Part shown: piece after piece, positions 32,882 to 42,206 of the stretch | Numbering within the stretch: the first letter of the stretch is position 1 | Layout: the number at the start of each line of letters is the position of its first letter | From: Sphingopyxis sp. OPL5 | GTDB taxonomy: Bacteria; Pseudomonadota; Alphaproteobacteria; Sphingomonadales; Sphingomonadaceae | Length of the DNA: 64,000 nt | Assembly (NCBI RefSeq): GCF_003797775.2 | Contig: NZ_CP060725.1 | Coordinates: forward strand, 1,916,001 to 1,980,000 | Direction: 5' to 3' | Program-made: the position numbers and the translations under genes | Notes under the pieces: generated by a model | The model's database searches: none | What the model saw: the letters and a program-made list of their open reading frames with translations, nothing else | Told to the model about the DNA's origin: nothing

Positions 32882-34255
32882 TTATTTCGACAGGTCGCGC
32901 AGCAGGCTGTCCCAATGCGCGAGCGCGGGGGCGATCGCGTCGACGGGGACGCGTTCGTTGAGGCCGTGGGCGTAGCTGTCGCTGGCTTTCGAGAAGAGGC
33001 CCGCGACGCCGTAGCTCGGCACGCCCTGAATGCGGAAATGATAGGAGTCGGTCGCCCCCGCGCTCATCGAGGGGATGATCGGCAGGCCCGGCGCGCGCGC
33101 ATGCACCGCTTTGGTCACCGCCGCCACGACGTCGGGGCGCAGCGGCGAGGCGTCGCTGGCGCTGGCGTCGGGATCGGTGTTCACCTTGACCCCGGGGTCG
33201 GCGATCACCTTTTCCAGCTCGGCGCGCACCGTCTCGACCGGCACGCCGGGGAAGATGCGGCAGTTGATGTTCGCGGTGGCGCGCTGCGGCAGCGCATTTT
33301 CCGCATGGCCGCCCTTGACCAACGTCGGTACGCAGGTGGTGCCGATCTGGCCGACATATTCGGGGTCGGCGCGGATCGCGGCGATGGCATTCGCGTCGGC
33401 GGGATTGGCCGCAAAGGCCTTCAGCGCCGCGCCAATGTCGCCGCCGACCTGATCGGCGACGATCGGCATTCCGACCTTGGTCAGCTCATTCTGCTGCGGC
33501 GTGAAACGGTAGGCACCGACCTTCGCCAGCGCGTTCGAGAGCTGGACGATGGCGTTGGTGGCCGAGGGGCGCGAGCTGTGACCGCCGGGGTTGGTGACCT
33601 CCAGCACGAAATCGGCATAGGTTTTTTCGCCCGCCTGCAGCCCGTAATATTTGGGCTTGCCGTCCTCACCGATCAGCCCGCCGCCGCCGTCGCCGTTGAG
33701 CGCGAATTCGGCGCCCTTGTACTTGGCGGCGAGCGCGCGGGTGGTGAGCATCGAGGTTTCCTCGTCGCCCGAGAGCAGCAGGATGATCGAGCGCTTGGGC
33801 TTGAAGCCGTCCTTCTTGAGCTGCGCCATCGTCGCGACCATCATCGAGACGTCGAACTTATTGTCCTCCGACCCGCGGCCGAAGATATAGCCCTGCTCCT
33901 CGACGGGCACGAAGGGATCGCGGGTCCAGTCCTTCGCGTCGGCCTCGACCACGTCCATATGGCCGAGCAGCACGATCGGCTTGCCCTTGCCCGTGCCCTG
34001 GAGCGTCGCGGCGAAGGTCGTGGTTTCGCCGATCGGCGTGATTTCGATATCGGCGTCGGTATAACCCGCGGCCTTGAGGACGCCGGCGTAATAGGCGGCG
34101 AGTTCGGGCACCTTGCCGCGGCCCTCGACGGTCGGGATCGCGATGCTGTCGATCAGGATTTTCTTCGCCGTGTCGGTGTCGGCGGGTTTGGCGTGGGCGG
34201 GCGCGGCGGCGATCAGGGCGGCGGCGAGGGCGAGCGGGGCGGTGTAGTTGCGCAT
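32882..34255 (-). CDS. Secreted M20-family metallopeptidase
   Basis: The 457-residue protein has a signal peptide (LALAAALIAAAPAHA) and the M20 fold: IVLLGHMDVVEADAKDW (zinc His and catalytic Asp), GRGSEDNKFDVSMMVA, SGDEETSM (catalytic Glu pair) and NGDGGGGLI. The dimerisation domain contains NPGGHSSRPSATNAI. Family members are exported carboxypeptidases or dipeptidases that help use peptides. It is convergent with tetR (stop codons 3 bp apart). A long palindromic repeat lies just upstream. Confidence 0.92.
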   Translation of the reverse strand: MRNYTAPLALAAALIAAAPAHAKPADTDTAKKILIDSIAIPTVEGRGKVPELAAYYAGVLKAAGYTDADIEITPIGETTTFAATLQGTGKGKPIVLLGHMDVVEADAKDWTRDPFVPVEEQGYIFGRGSEDNKFDVSMMVATMAQLKKDGFKPKRSIILLLSGDEETSMLTTRALAAKYKGAEFALNGDGGGGLIGEDGKPKYYGLQAGEKTYADFVLEVTNPGGHSSRPSATNAIVQLSNALAKVGAYRFTPQQNELTKVGMPIVADQVGGDIGAALKAFAANPADANAIAAIRADPEYVGQIGTTCVPTLVKGGHAENALPQRATANINCRIFPGVPVETVRAELEKVIADPGVKVNTDPDASASDASPLRPDVVAAVTKAVHARAPGLPIIPSMSAGATDSYHFRIQGVPSYGVAGLFSKASDSYAHGLNERVPVDAIAPALAHWDSLLRDLSK

Positions 34256-34316
34256 GGCAACGGGTTATGGCGCGGTCGAGCGGGTTCGCAAGCGATATGG
34301 TGACGGAAAGCAATCC

Positions 34317-34394
34317 GTCATCCCGGGCTTGACCCGGGCCCCGCCTTTTTTGCCTTCAAGACAAGGCAGGCCCCGGGCCAAGCCCGGGGTGACG
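34317..34394. repeat. Palindromic intergenic repeat, copy 1
   Basis: Two complementary outer arms (CGTCATCCCGGGCTTGACCC and its counterpart ending AAGCCCGGGGTGACG) flank a variable centre with an inner GCCTT...AAGGC stem. The same arm consensus, GTCAyCCCGGrCTTGAyCCG, recurs at 44071-44160. It behaves as a dispersed repeat of the REP type between genes 32882-34255 and 34403-35062. It may also end transcription. Confidence 0.8.
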
Positions 34395-34402
34395 ATAGGA
34401 AA

Positions 34403-35062
34403 TCAAGCCGCGATCTTCTTCGCTTTCGGCGCCGGGGTCTTCGGCTTGAACCGGCACAAATCGTCGACCGGGCAGCGCCAGCATTCGGGGGTGCGCGCCT
34501 TGCAGATGTAGCGGCCGTGGAGGATCAGCCAATGGTGGGCGCCGACGCGGAAGGGTCCGGGCGTGTCCTTGTCGAGCTTCTTTTCGACGCCAAGCACGGT
34601 CTTGCCCGGCGCGAGGCCGGTGCGGTTGCCGACACGGAAGATGTGGGTGTCGACCGCGAAGGTCTCAGCCCCGAAGGCGCAGTTCATCACGACATTGGCG
34701 GTCTTGCGCCCGACGCCCGGGAGTTCGACGAGCGTGTCGCGGTCGGCGGGCACCTCGCCGCCGAAGTCGCGGACGAGGATTTCGCTGAGTGCGATGACAT
34801 TCTTCGCCTTGGCGTTGAACAGCCCGATCGTCTTGATGTGCTGCTTGAGCCCCTCTTCGCCGAGATCGACCATCTGCCGCGGGGTCTTCACCTCCTGAAA
34901 CAGCAGGCGCGTCGCCTTGTTCACCCCGACGTCGGTCGCCTGCGCCGACAGCACCACCGCGACGAGCAACTGATAGGTGTTGCCGAACTGAAGCTCGGTC
35001 TCGGGACTGGGGTTCAGTTCGGCGAGGCGGCGGTAGAATTCGAAGATATCGGCCTTTTTCAT
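34403..35062 (-). CDS. nth: Endonuclease III (DNA glycosylase/AP lyase)
   Basis: The 219-residue base-excision enzyme removes oxidised pyrimidines. The helix-hairpin-helix LPGVGRKTANVVM holds the catalytic Lys, and VDTHIFRVGNR the catalytic Asp. The [4Fe-4S] loop is CKARTPECWRCPVDDLC with C-x6-C-x2-C-x5-C spacing. The tail is Lys/Pro-rich (KPKTPAPKAKKIAA). The ATG at 35062 overlaps the upstream protease gene by 4 nt, so nth is the last gene of a leftward operon. Confidence 0.96.
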   Translation of the reverse strand: MKKADIFEFYRRLAELNPSPETELQFGNTYQLLVAVVLSAQATDVGVNKATRLLFQEVKTPRQMVDLGEEGLKQHIKTIGLFNAKAKNVIALSEILVRDFGGEVPADRDTLVELPGVGRKTANVVMNCAFGAETFAVDTHIFRVGNRTGLAPGKTVLGVEKKLDKDTPGPFRVGAHHWLILHGRYICKARTPECWRCPVDDLCRFKPKTPAPKAKKIAA

Positions 35063-36225
35063 TCGGCCTTCGGCGGATGAGCCGCCTTCCACTCCATCGC
35101 GGCGCGGACGCGGCGTTCGACCGAGGGGTGCGAATAGAAGAGGAACTCCTCGACCGCGTTCGGGCGCGGGTTGCGATATTCGGCGGTCTTGACCAACGCG
35201 CTGGCCATCGCGTCGGGCAGGTTGACCGTCTGCACCGAATAAAGGTCGGCCTCAGTCTCGCCCTTGCGAACCACCCAATTCTGCACCGGCTGCGCGAGCA
35301 GGCCGAAGAGCGAGACGATGAACATGAGCACCGGGAAACCGCGCGCGTCGCCGATGGTCGCATCGCTGCCGAAGAGGCGCGCGAAGCGAGGGAAGAGGCG
35401 GTCGGCGAGGAAAAAGAGCAGGATCGCGAGCAGCGAAAAGACGGCGATCATCCACCAGATCTGGCCGAGAACATAATGGCCGATTTCGTGCCCCGTCACC
35501 GCCCGAACCTCGTCGAGCGAGGCGCCTTTCAGCGCGACGTCCGAAATCGCGATGCGCGCCGAATGGCCGAGGCCCGAGACATTGGCGGTGAAATTGTTCG
35601 ACTGGCGCGAGCCGTCGAAAACGAAGATGCGGTCGGGTTCAATGCCCGCTTCCTTTGCCTGCACTTCGAGCGCGTCGCGGACTGCGCCGGCAGTAAGCGG
35701 CTTGTAATCGTTGAACAGGGGTTCGACGACGATCGGCGAGACGAGCAGGATGGCGAGGATCGCGGTCGCGGCGAGGCCGCCCGACCAGATCCACCAGCGC
35801 TTTCCGGCGCGGCGGATCAGCGCATAGATGCCGAGGAAGAAGAGCGCGCCGAACAGCGTACCGATGACGAGCGAGATCGCCGACTGCGCAAGATAGTCGC
35901 CGAGCGGCTGGCTGGTGCGGCCATAGGCGCTTTCGCGGAAAAAATTGGTGTAAAGGTCCCACGGCAGGGTGAGCAGCGCCGAGAGCAGCAGGAAGGCGGC
36001 GCATATCAGGAAAGTGCGGACGGCCCAGCCGCGCCGTTCGAGTTTCGCCGAAACGCGGTCGAGGATGCGGAACCGCACGAAGAGGAAGGTGACGACAGCG
36101 GCGACGACGAGGTTCCACAGGAGCAGCCATTCGCTGCCGACGGTATAGGCCGCGGCCTTGGCGAGCGCGGCGGGGCCGAGGCCGTCGATATAGGCGGCGG
36201 TAGCGATAGCGGGATCGAAGCTCAT
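35059..36225 (-). CDS. M48 family membrane metalloprotease (Ste24/CAAX-protease-like)
   Basis: This 388-residue protein has several membrane spans (EWLLLWNLVVAAVVTFLFV, FLICAAFLLLSALLTL, ISLVIGTLFGALFFLG). The zinc motif HEIGH is at 246-250, and a third ligand Glu lies in KGETEADLYSV. It fits Ste24-type CAAX proteases, which in bacteria probably process or degrade membrane proteins. GGAGT lies upstream of ATG 36225. It overlaps nth by 4 nt. A second, periplasmic M48 enzyme lies at 19260, of a different subfamily. Confidence 0.9.
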   Translation of the reverse strand: MSFDPAIATAAYIDGLGPAALAKAAAYTVGSEWLLLWNLVVAAVVTFLFVRFRILDRVSAKLERRGWAVRTFLICAAFLLLSALLTLPWDLYTNFFRESAYGRTSQPLGDYLAQSAISLVIGTLFGALFFLGIYALIRRAGKRWWIWSGGLAATAILAILLVSPIVVEPLFNDYKPLTAGAVRDALEVQAKEAGIEPDRIFVFDGSRQSNNFTANVSGLGHSARIAISDVALKGASLDEVRAVTGHEIGHYVLGQIWWMIAVFSLLAILLFFLADRLFPRFARLFGSDATIGDARGFPVLMFIVSLFGLLAQPVQNWVVRKGETEADLYSVQTVNLPDAMASALVKTAEYRNPRPNAVEEFLFYSHPSVERRVRAAMEWKAAHPPKAE

Positions 36226-36248
36226 GGCGTCACTCCAGGATCGAAAGG

Positions 36249-36773
36249 TCAGCGCAGCCAGCGGCTGAGCACGGGAAAGGCGGGCAGTCCTTCGGCGAGC
36301 GCGGTGCGCAGGTCGGCGGTCATGCCGTACAGGCCGAGCATCGGCGCGCCGATATAGCGGCCGGTGGCGTAGCTGGTGATCAGCGCCGCGCTGTCGCCGC
36401 GATAGCCGCCGTCGTGGAACAGCTGGCGCAGCGGCAGCTCGCACGGCAGGGACGCGGCATAGGACCAGGCGATCGCGACCATCTCGTCGGTCGGATCGGC
36501 GACGAGCGGGCCGAGCGTCGCGCGGTCTTCGGGCGCAACGGCGGCGATATGCCCCGCCTCGTGGAGCAGGTCGCCCGGCCAGACGGGGGTGTCGGGGTCG
36601 ATCAGCAAACGGCCCTCGACGATCGCGAGGCCTTCGAGCAATTGTTCCTTCTGGTCGCCGATCCAGTCGACCTCGATCCCCACCTCTTCGAGGAAGGGCA
36701 GGATGCGCGCCGCCGCCGCCTCGCCGCCGCCTTCCTCGCGCCATGTGCAGGCCGATGCGGTTACCTTGTCCAT
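36249..36773 (-). CDS. Hypothetical protein with HEAGH motif
   Basis: This protein of about 174 residues (MDKVTASACTWREEGG...) contains LLHEAGHIAAVAPED, a zincin-like HExxH signature, and PLRQLFHDGGYRGDSAALI further on. I do not recognise a characterised family. The motif suggests a metal-binding or peptidase-like fold, possibly degenerate. The start at 36773 has AGGA upstream; ATG 36782 is an alternative three codons longer. It lies 10 bp after the DUF1963 gene and about 24 bp before the M48 gene, so it is probably part of the dapB-to-nth operon. Confidence 0.7.
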   Translation of the reverse strand: MDKVTASACTWREEGGGEAAAARILPFLEEVGIEVDWIGDQKEQLLEGLAIVEGRLLIDPDTPVWPGDLLHEAGHIAAVAPEDRATLGPLVADPTDEMVAIAWSYAASLPCELPLRQLFHDGGYRGDSAALITSYATGRYIGAPMLGLYGMTADLRTALAEGLPAFPVLSRWLR

Positions 36774-36783
36774 GTCGGTCATC

Positions 36784-37722
36784 CTAATGGCAGTCCCAGG
36801 AGAAAGCGACGCGCGAGAAATCACGCGCGGCAAGATCGGCGTGGCGGATCAGGAACACCGCCTCGCCGACGTCGCCCCAGCCGATATGCGCGTCCGAAGT
36901 GAGGCGGAGCAGCGTGCGGTCATAATCGTCATAATGGCCGGCCTCGCGAAAATCGGACTGAGTGAAGGAAGGGTAGCCGCCGACGTGGTGGACGATCGGT
37001 TCGCGGCGATCGGGGCCGAAATACCAGTCCTCGACCGTCTTGATATTGGGACGGTTCCACAGTCCGTCGAGCAGGCCGCGCGCGCTGTAGTCCCCGATCG
37101 GCGGTTCGTGCCGCGCCGCCGATGCGACGAGCATGACACCGCGCGCTCGGGTCCGATCATGGAGAGGACCCATCGGCTCGGGCGGGGGCGGTGCATCGAC
37201 GAGCCGGCCCGCGGGCAGGCCCGCTGGATGCCAGACCAGCCGGATCGCCGAATTGGCGGGCTCGTCGAAATCGGCGCCCATGATGTCCTCACAGGGGAGG
37301 AAGAATTGCAGCACGCCGCGGCTCGGAAAACCGTCGAGCGGCGGTAGGTCGACGAAGTCGATCTGTGCGACGAAATCCATCGGCCGGGCTTCGGCGTCGA
37401 GCGGCCAGTCGGCTCCGTCGGCGACCCATGCGGGGCCGCCAAGGCGGCAACCGTCGGGGCGGATGGGCTGGTCGGGATCGGGCTTGAGTTCGGCGGCCGG
37501 CAGCGCGTGCGCGGGGAACCACGCCCTGATCGCGGCGATCTCCGCATCGGTGATCGGCGGTCCCGGCGGATTGCGCCGCTCGTCTTCGGCCTTCCATGCC
37601 CCGAGGTCCTTGCGCCAGGTCTTCAGGTTCGCGCGCTCGGCCAGCCAGCGGCGGGCCGGGCCGACAAGGACCAGGGCGACGACGATCGCGGCGCAGAGAA
37701 GGCCGAACAGTTCGGCGGTCAC
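36784..37722 (-). CDS. DUF1963 (YwqG-like) protein with N-terminal membrane anchor
   Basis: The 312-residue protein begins with one hydrophobic segment (LFGLLCAAIVVALVLVGPA) and then a YwqG/DUF1963 domain (MDFVAQIDFVDLPPLDGFPS, GVLQFFLPCEDIMG, KTVEDWYFGPDRREP, GHYDDYDRTLLRLTSD). The domain is widespread and its function is unknown; a role in binding or immunity has been proposed for some members. It overlaps the end of dapB by 4 nt, so it is translationally coupled to lysine/diaminopimelate synthesis. Confidence 0.8.
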   Translation of the reverse strand: MTAELFGLLCAAIVVALVLVGPARRWLAERANLKTWRKDLGAWKAEDERRNPPGPPITDAEIAAIRAWFPAHALPAAELKPDPDQPIRPDGCRLGGPAWVADGADWPLDAEARPMDFVAQIDFVDLPPLDGFPSRGVLQFFLPCEDIMGADFDEPANSAIRLVWHPAGLPAGRLVDAPPPPEPMGPLHDRTRARGVMLVASAARHEPPIGDYSARGLLDGLWNRPNIKTVEDWYFGPDRREPIVHHVGGYPSFTQSDFREAGHYDDYDRTLLRLTSDAHIGWGDVGEAVFLIRHADLAARDFSRVAFSWDCH

Positions 37723-38447
37723 GAAAGCCCCAGCACCTGCGGCATCGTATAGCGTCCGGCCTTTTGGTGGATCAGCCAGAGCGCGGCGCGCACGGCGCCG
37801 CGCGCAAAGATCATGCGGTTTTCGGCGCGGTGCGACAGGGTGATCATTTCCTCGTTCCCCGCGAAGATGACGTCATGATCGCCCGCGACGGTGCCGCCGC
37901 GGACGCTGGCGAAACCGATCTTGCCATGGCCGCGCGCGCCGGTGAGGCCGTCGCGGCCGCGTTCGGAGCAGGTGGCGAGGTCGATGTTGCGCCCGTCAGC
38001 GGCGGCCTGGCCGAGCAGCAGCGCGGTGCCGCTGGGGGCGTCGACCTTCATCCTGTGGTGCATTTCGACGACCTCGATGTCCCAGTCGGGGCCGAGGCGC
38101 GCCGCGGCCTCCTGCACCAGATGCGCGAGCAGGGTGACGCCGAGCGAGGTGTTGCCGGTCTGGAGCACCGCAATGTCCTGTGCCGCGTCGTCGATCAGAT
38201 AATGATGCCGCTCCTCGAGCCCGGTGGTGCCGATGACGATCGGGGTCTTTGCAGCAACGCAAGCGTCGAGCGTGGCTTCGAGCGCGGCGGGCGAGGAGAA
38301 ATCGACGAGCACGTCGGCGTCCCCGGCAAGCTTCGCGATATCGCCGCCCTTGTCGATGCCGCAGTGCCGCGCCCCGGCCTCCGCCGCGGCGGCCGCGAGC
38401 ACGAGGCCCATGCGGCCCTGGCTGCCGACGATGCCGATGCTGGTCAT
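37719..38447 (-). CDS. dapB: 4-hydroxy-tetrahydrodipicolinate reductase
   Basis: The 242-residue NAD(P)H-dependent enzyme acts in the diaminopimelate/lysine pathway. It has the nucleotide motif IGIVGSQGRMGLVL, GTTGLEERHH, the catalytic MHHRMKVDAPSGTALLLG with the conserved His and Lys, and HGKIGFASVRGGTVAGDHDV. GGGGGA precedes ATG 38447. The product supplies meso-diaminopimelate for peptidoglycan. It is the first gene of a leftward run of five ending in nth. Confidence 0.95.
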   Translation of the reverse strand: MTSIGIVGSQGRMGLVLAAAAAEAGARHCGIDKGGDIAKLAGDADVLVDFSSPAALEATLDACVAAKTPIVIGTTGLEERHHYLIDDAAQDIAVLQTGNTSLGVTLLAHLVQEAAARLGPDWDIEVVEMHHRMKVDAPSGTALLLGQAAADGRNIDLATCSERGRDGLTGARGHGKIGFASVRGGTVAGDHDVIFAGNEEMITLSHRAENRMIFARGAVRAALWLIHQKAGRYTMPQVLGLS

Positions 38448-38494
38448 AATGCGTCCCCCGAAATACCGCCTCCCTTTAACCGCTGGTGTCGAGC

Positions 38495-38538
38495 GAAGTC
38501 GAGACACGTTGGCGCCGCGCCTTGCGTGTCTCGACTTC
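38495..38538. repeat. Inverted repeat between dapB and the sirtuin gene
   Basis: GAAGTCGAGACACG and CGTGTCTCGACTTC are perfect 14-bp arms around a 16-nt centre in the divergent dapB/sirtuin gap. The flanks carry further GTCGAG-type words (38487-38500 and 38590-38596). The TCGAG-rich unit resembles dispersed repeats of sphingomonads. Confidence 0.7.
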
Positions 38539-38615
38539 TACCGTTGGTGGAAGTTTATCCTGAGCGCCTGCTAAAGGCAGGCGAAGGGCTCGACACGAAC
38601 GGATAAGAGGGACGC

Positions 38616-39835
<1,220 letters not shown>

Positions 39836-39915
39836 TCACTCCGGTCCTGCAGCCCCCGATTTATCGGGAAGCGCCCGGACGCCGAACCGAAATTTTTTGT
39901 ACGAGGACAGATATC

Positions 39916-40209
39916 ATGTCGCGCATCTGCGAACTGACCGGCAAGGGTCGTATGGTCGGCAACAATGTCAGCCACGCCAACAACAAGACCAAGCGCACCT
40001 TCCTGCCCAACCTGCAGAATGTGACCTTGCTGTCGGACGCCCTCGGCAAGGGTTTCAAGCTGCGCGTGTCGACGCACGGCCTGCGCACCGTCGAGCATAA
40101 TGGCGGCCTCGACAACTGGCTGATCAAGGCCGGCGACGACCAGCTGTCGGCTTCGGCGCGCAAGCTGAAGAAGGACGTGGTGAAGAAGCTGGCCGAAAAG
40201 GCCGCTTAA
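39916..40209 (+). CDS. rpmB: 50S ribosomal protein L28
   Basis: The 97-residue L28 starts [20 protein letters not shown], the standard N-terminus, followed by [17 protein letters not shown]. It is the longer alphaproteobacterial form with a Lys-rich C-terminus. GAGGAC precedes the ATG. It is monocistronic, with a putative promoter at 39792 and an intrinsic terminator at 40237. Confidence 0.97.
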   Translation: MSRICELTGKGRMVGNNVSHANNKTKRTFLPNLQNVTLLSDALGKGFKLRVSTHGLRTVEHNGGLDNWLIKAGDDQLSASARKLKKDVVKKLAEKAA

Positions 40210-40236
40210 GCTTCCCAAGCTTTCGAATCGCATGGA

Positions 40237-40264
40237 GGCCGCCGGTTTACCGCGCGGCCTTTTT
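40237..40264 (+). terminator. Rho-independent terminator of rpmB
   Basis: GGCCGC and GCGGCC arms, with an inner CGGT/ACCG pair and one unpaired base, are followed by five T. It overlaps the stop codon of the convergent gene at 40247. Confidence 0.85.
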
Positions 40265-41233
40265 GCTGTCCGGCAGGTCGACGAGCTCGAACTTCAGCAG
40301 CAGGCTGCGCTGCCAGCTGTTGAAATTGTCGTCGGCGACGAGCCAGACGAAGGTGCGGCCGTCCTCGACCGCCACCGCGGCGCCCTCGTAATTTTCGCGC
40401 AGCGGTTCGGGCACCTGCCCGATCGCCACCGAGCGGACGATAGCGCCTTTCCGAATATCGGCGGGGTCGACGATCGCCAGCGTCGTCGTGAACAGCGGAC
40501 CCAGCCCGAGCCGGCGGTGGACGAGCAGGATGCGCCCGTCGGGCAGCGGCGCGGCGTCGCTGACCTGACCCTTGCCCTCGGCGTCATAATAGAAAAGCAG
40601 CGGCGGCCTGCCCGGCACCGCGGGGTCGTCGGTGTAGACGAGCGCTTCGGTCCCGTAATCGTTGCGGTCCTCGCCTTCCGAAAAGAGGATGGTGCGGCCG
40701 TCCTTGAGCCGCACCATCGCCTCGGGTCCGCGATTCGCCGGCCAGCGGTAGAGCGCGGGCGAGCGGCGGCGCGATTCGACGCGGGTCAGCCCGGCATCGA
40801 TGCGCCAGACCTGGTTGATCCCCTCGAGCGCGATCCACAGCTTGCCGGTGACGGGATCGCGCACCATCGCCTCGGCATCGGTGAACGCCTTGCGCTGCGG
40901 GCTGCGCGGCGGGGTCGGCAGCGCGGCGATCGCCACGTCCGACACCGATCCGTCGGCGCCGAGCGTCAGCCGCGTCGCCTCCCCATTATCGCCGATCAGC
41001 AGGAAGCGCCTGTCGCCGCGCAGCGCCAGCGCCGAAAAGCCACCGAACATGCTGTTCGAACTGGTCAGCCGCCAGCCCTCGACAAAACGCAAGGTGCCGC
41101 CGGTCGCGGCGGGATAGAGGAGCGGTCGCGCACTCGCCGCCTGGCTCCGGTCGACCACCGGGTAGCGAAAACCGGTCCATGGCACCGGCCCGAGCGTCAG
41201 GAAGATCAGGGCAGCGGGAAGGAGGCGGCGCAT
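40247..41233 (-). CDS. Exported esterase-like/phytase-like beta-propeller protein
   Basis: The 328-residue protein has a signal peptide (MRRLLPAALIFLTLGPVPWT) and repeated propeller-blade patterns (FGGFSALALRGDRRFLLIGD, DAEAMVRDPVTGKLWIALE, GPEAMVRLKDGRTILFSEGE). This matches the 'esterase-like activity of phytase' family, PF13449 by pattern. No catalytic triad can be assigned. The start at 41233 is chosen because the signal peptide begins there. Confidence 0.75.
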   Translation of the reverse strand: MRRLLPAALIFLTLGPVPWTGFRYPVVDRSQAASARPLLYPAATGGTLRFVEGWRLTSSNSMFGGFSALALRGDRRFLLIGDNGEATRLTLGADGSVSDVAIAALPTPPRSPQRKAFTDAEAMVRDPVTGKLWIALEGINQVWRIDAGLTRVESRRRSPALYRWPANRGPEAMVRLKDGRTILFSEGEDRNDYGTEALVYTDDPAVPGRPPLLFYYDAEGKGQVSDAAPLPDGRILLVHRRLGLGPLFTTTLAIVDPADIRKGAIVRSVAIGQVPEPLRENYEGAAVAVEDGRTFVWLVADDNFNSWQRSLLLKFELVDLPDSKKAAR

Positions 41234-41422
41234 CGCCCGGGGCCTAGAGCGATCGGCGGACAAAGGAAAGCGCGGCAAAGCGTCGCCGAAGATGAACCGC
41301 GGGCAACGCAGCCTGAACGCCAGCCAACAATGATGTTCAGGCTAAGCTCAATGCGAATCACCTAGAACCTCTTTCATCGACCACCGCCCCAAAGGGCCGA
41401 AGACGAAAGAAGGAGACAGAAA

Positions 41423-41833
41423 ATGAAAAAGATGGTGACCCTCTCGATCGCCGCCCTGATGTCCACCGCGACGCTGGGCCTGGCAGCCACTCCCGCCGCG
41501 GCGCAGAACGGTTATTACAACCGCGACGGCTATTCGAGCTATGACGCCCGCTATGGCCGCGACGACCGCCGCTATGACCGCCGCGACAATCGCAATTACG
41601 ACCGCCGCGATTACCGCAACGACCGCCGTTACGACCAGCGCCGCTACAACAACCGCAACTATCGCCAGTGCGATAACGGCACCGGCGGCACGGTGATCGG
41701 CGCGATCGCCGGTGGCCTGGCCGGCCATGAAATCGCCGGCCGCGGTGACCGCACGCTCGGCGTCATCCTCGGCGGTGCCGTCGGCGCCATCGCCGGCCGC
41801 GCCATCGACAAGGGGAATGACGGCTGCCGTTAA
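41423..41833 (+). CDS. Glycine-zipper outer-membrane-type small protein
   Basis: The 136-residue protein has a signal peptide (cleavage after TPAAAQ) and an Asp/Arg/Tyr-rich repeat region (RDDRRYDRRDNRNYDRRDYR). It ends in a glycine-zipper 2TM motif (GGTVIGAIAGGLAGHEIAG, ILGGAVGAIAGRAIDKG) of the 17-kDa surface-antigen type. Such proteins associate with the outer membrane; the function is unknown. GAAGGAGA precedes the ATG. A strong terminator follows. Confidence 0.85.
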   Translation: MKKMVTLSIAALMSTATLGLAATPAAAQNGYYNRDGYSSYDARYGRDDRRYDRRDNRNYDRRDYRNDRRYDQRRYNNRNYRQCDNGTGGTVIGAIAGGLAGHEIAGRGDRTLGVILGGAVGAIAGRAIDKGNDGCR

Positions 41834-41872
41834 GGGCTGACCCGACCTCCAATAATCTCTTCCTACCTTGTT

Positions 41873-41909
41873 CCCCGTCCGGTTTCGTACCGGGCGGGGT
41901 TTTCTTTTG
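41873..41909 (+). terminator. Rho-independent terminator after the glycine-zipper gene
   Basis: CCCCGTCCGGT and ACCGGGCGGGG form a long stem with one internal mismatch and a short loop, followed by TTTTCTTTT. It is 40 nt past the stop. Confidence 0.88.
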
Positions 41910-41943
41910 GGTTGGGGGCGGAGCGATCGGGTGCGAACATAAG

Positions 41944-42078
41944 ATCCTCCCTGTCGCGCAGCCATGGGGAGGTGACAGCGCGAAGCGCTGACGGAGGGGC
42001 ATTGGCGCGACGTTGCGGCCCCTCCACCATCCGCTACGCGGATGGTCCCCCTCCCCATCGCTGCGCGACAGGGAGGAT
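41944..42078. repeat. 135-bp MITE-like element with 29-bp terminal inverted repeats
   Basis: The terminal arms 41944-41972 and 42050-42078 are complementary in 28 of 29 positions. They begin ATCCTCCCTGTCGCGCAGC. Inside are an 8-bp pair GGAGGGGC (41993-42000)/GCCCCTCC (42018-42025) and CAGCGCGAAGCGCTG. No coding capacity is present. It is a folded dispersed repeat of the kind seen between genes in sphingomonads; I see no clear target-site duplication. Confidence 0.8.
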
Positions 42079-42206
42079 TTTGACGTCCAACGTTCCACAC
42101 CCCACCCCTCAAGCCGCCGGGGTTGCCATCGCGCGCGCCCGCGCCTAATCTTGCCCCCAAGTGCACGTCCGGTCTTCGGGCGCGTGAGAAACAGGTAAGA
42201 ATAGCC

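Noticed and set aside
41944..42078. CRISPR array
   Set aside because: There are only two inverted (not direct) arms, no spacers and no cas genes.
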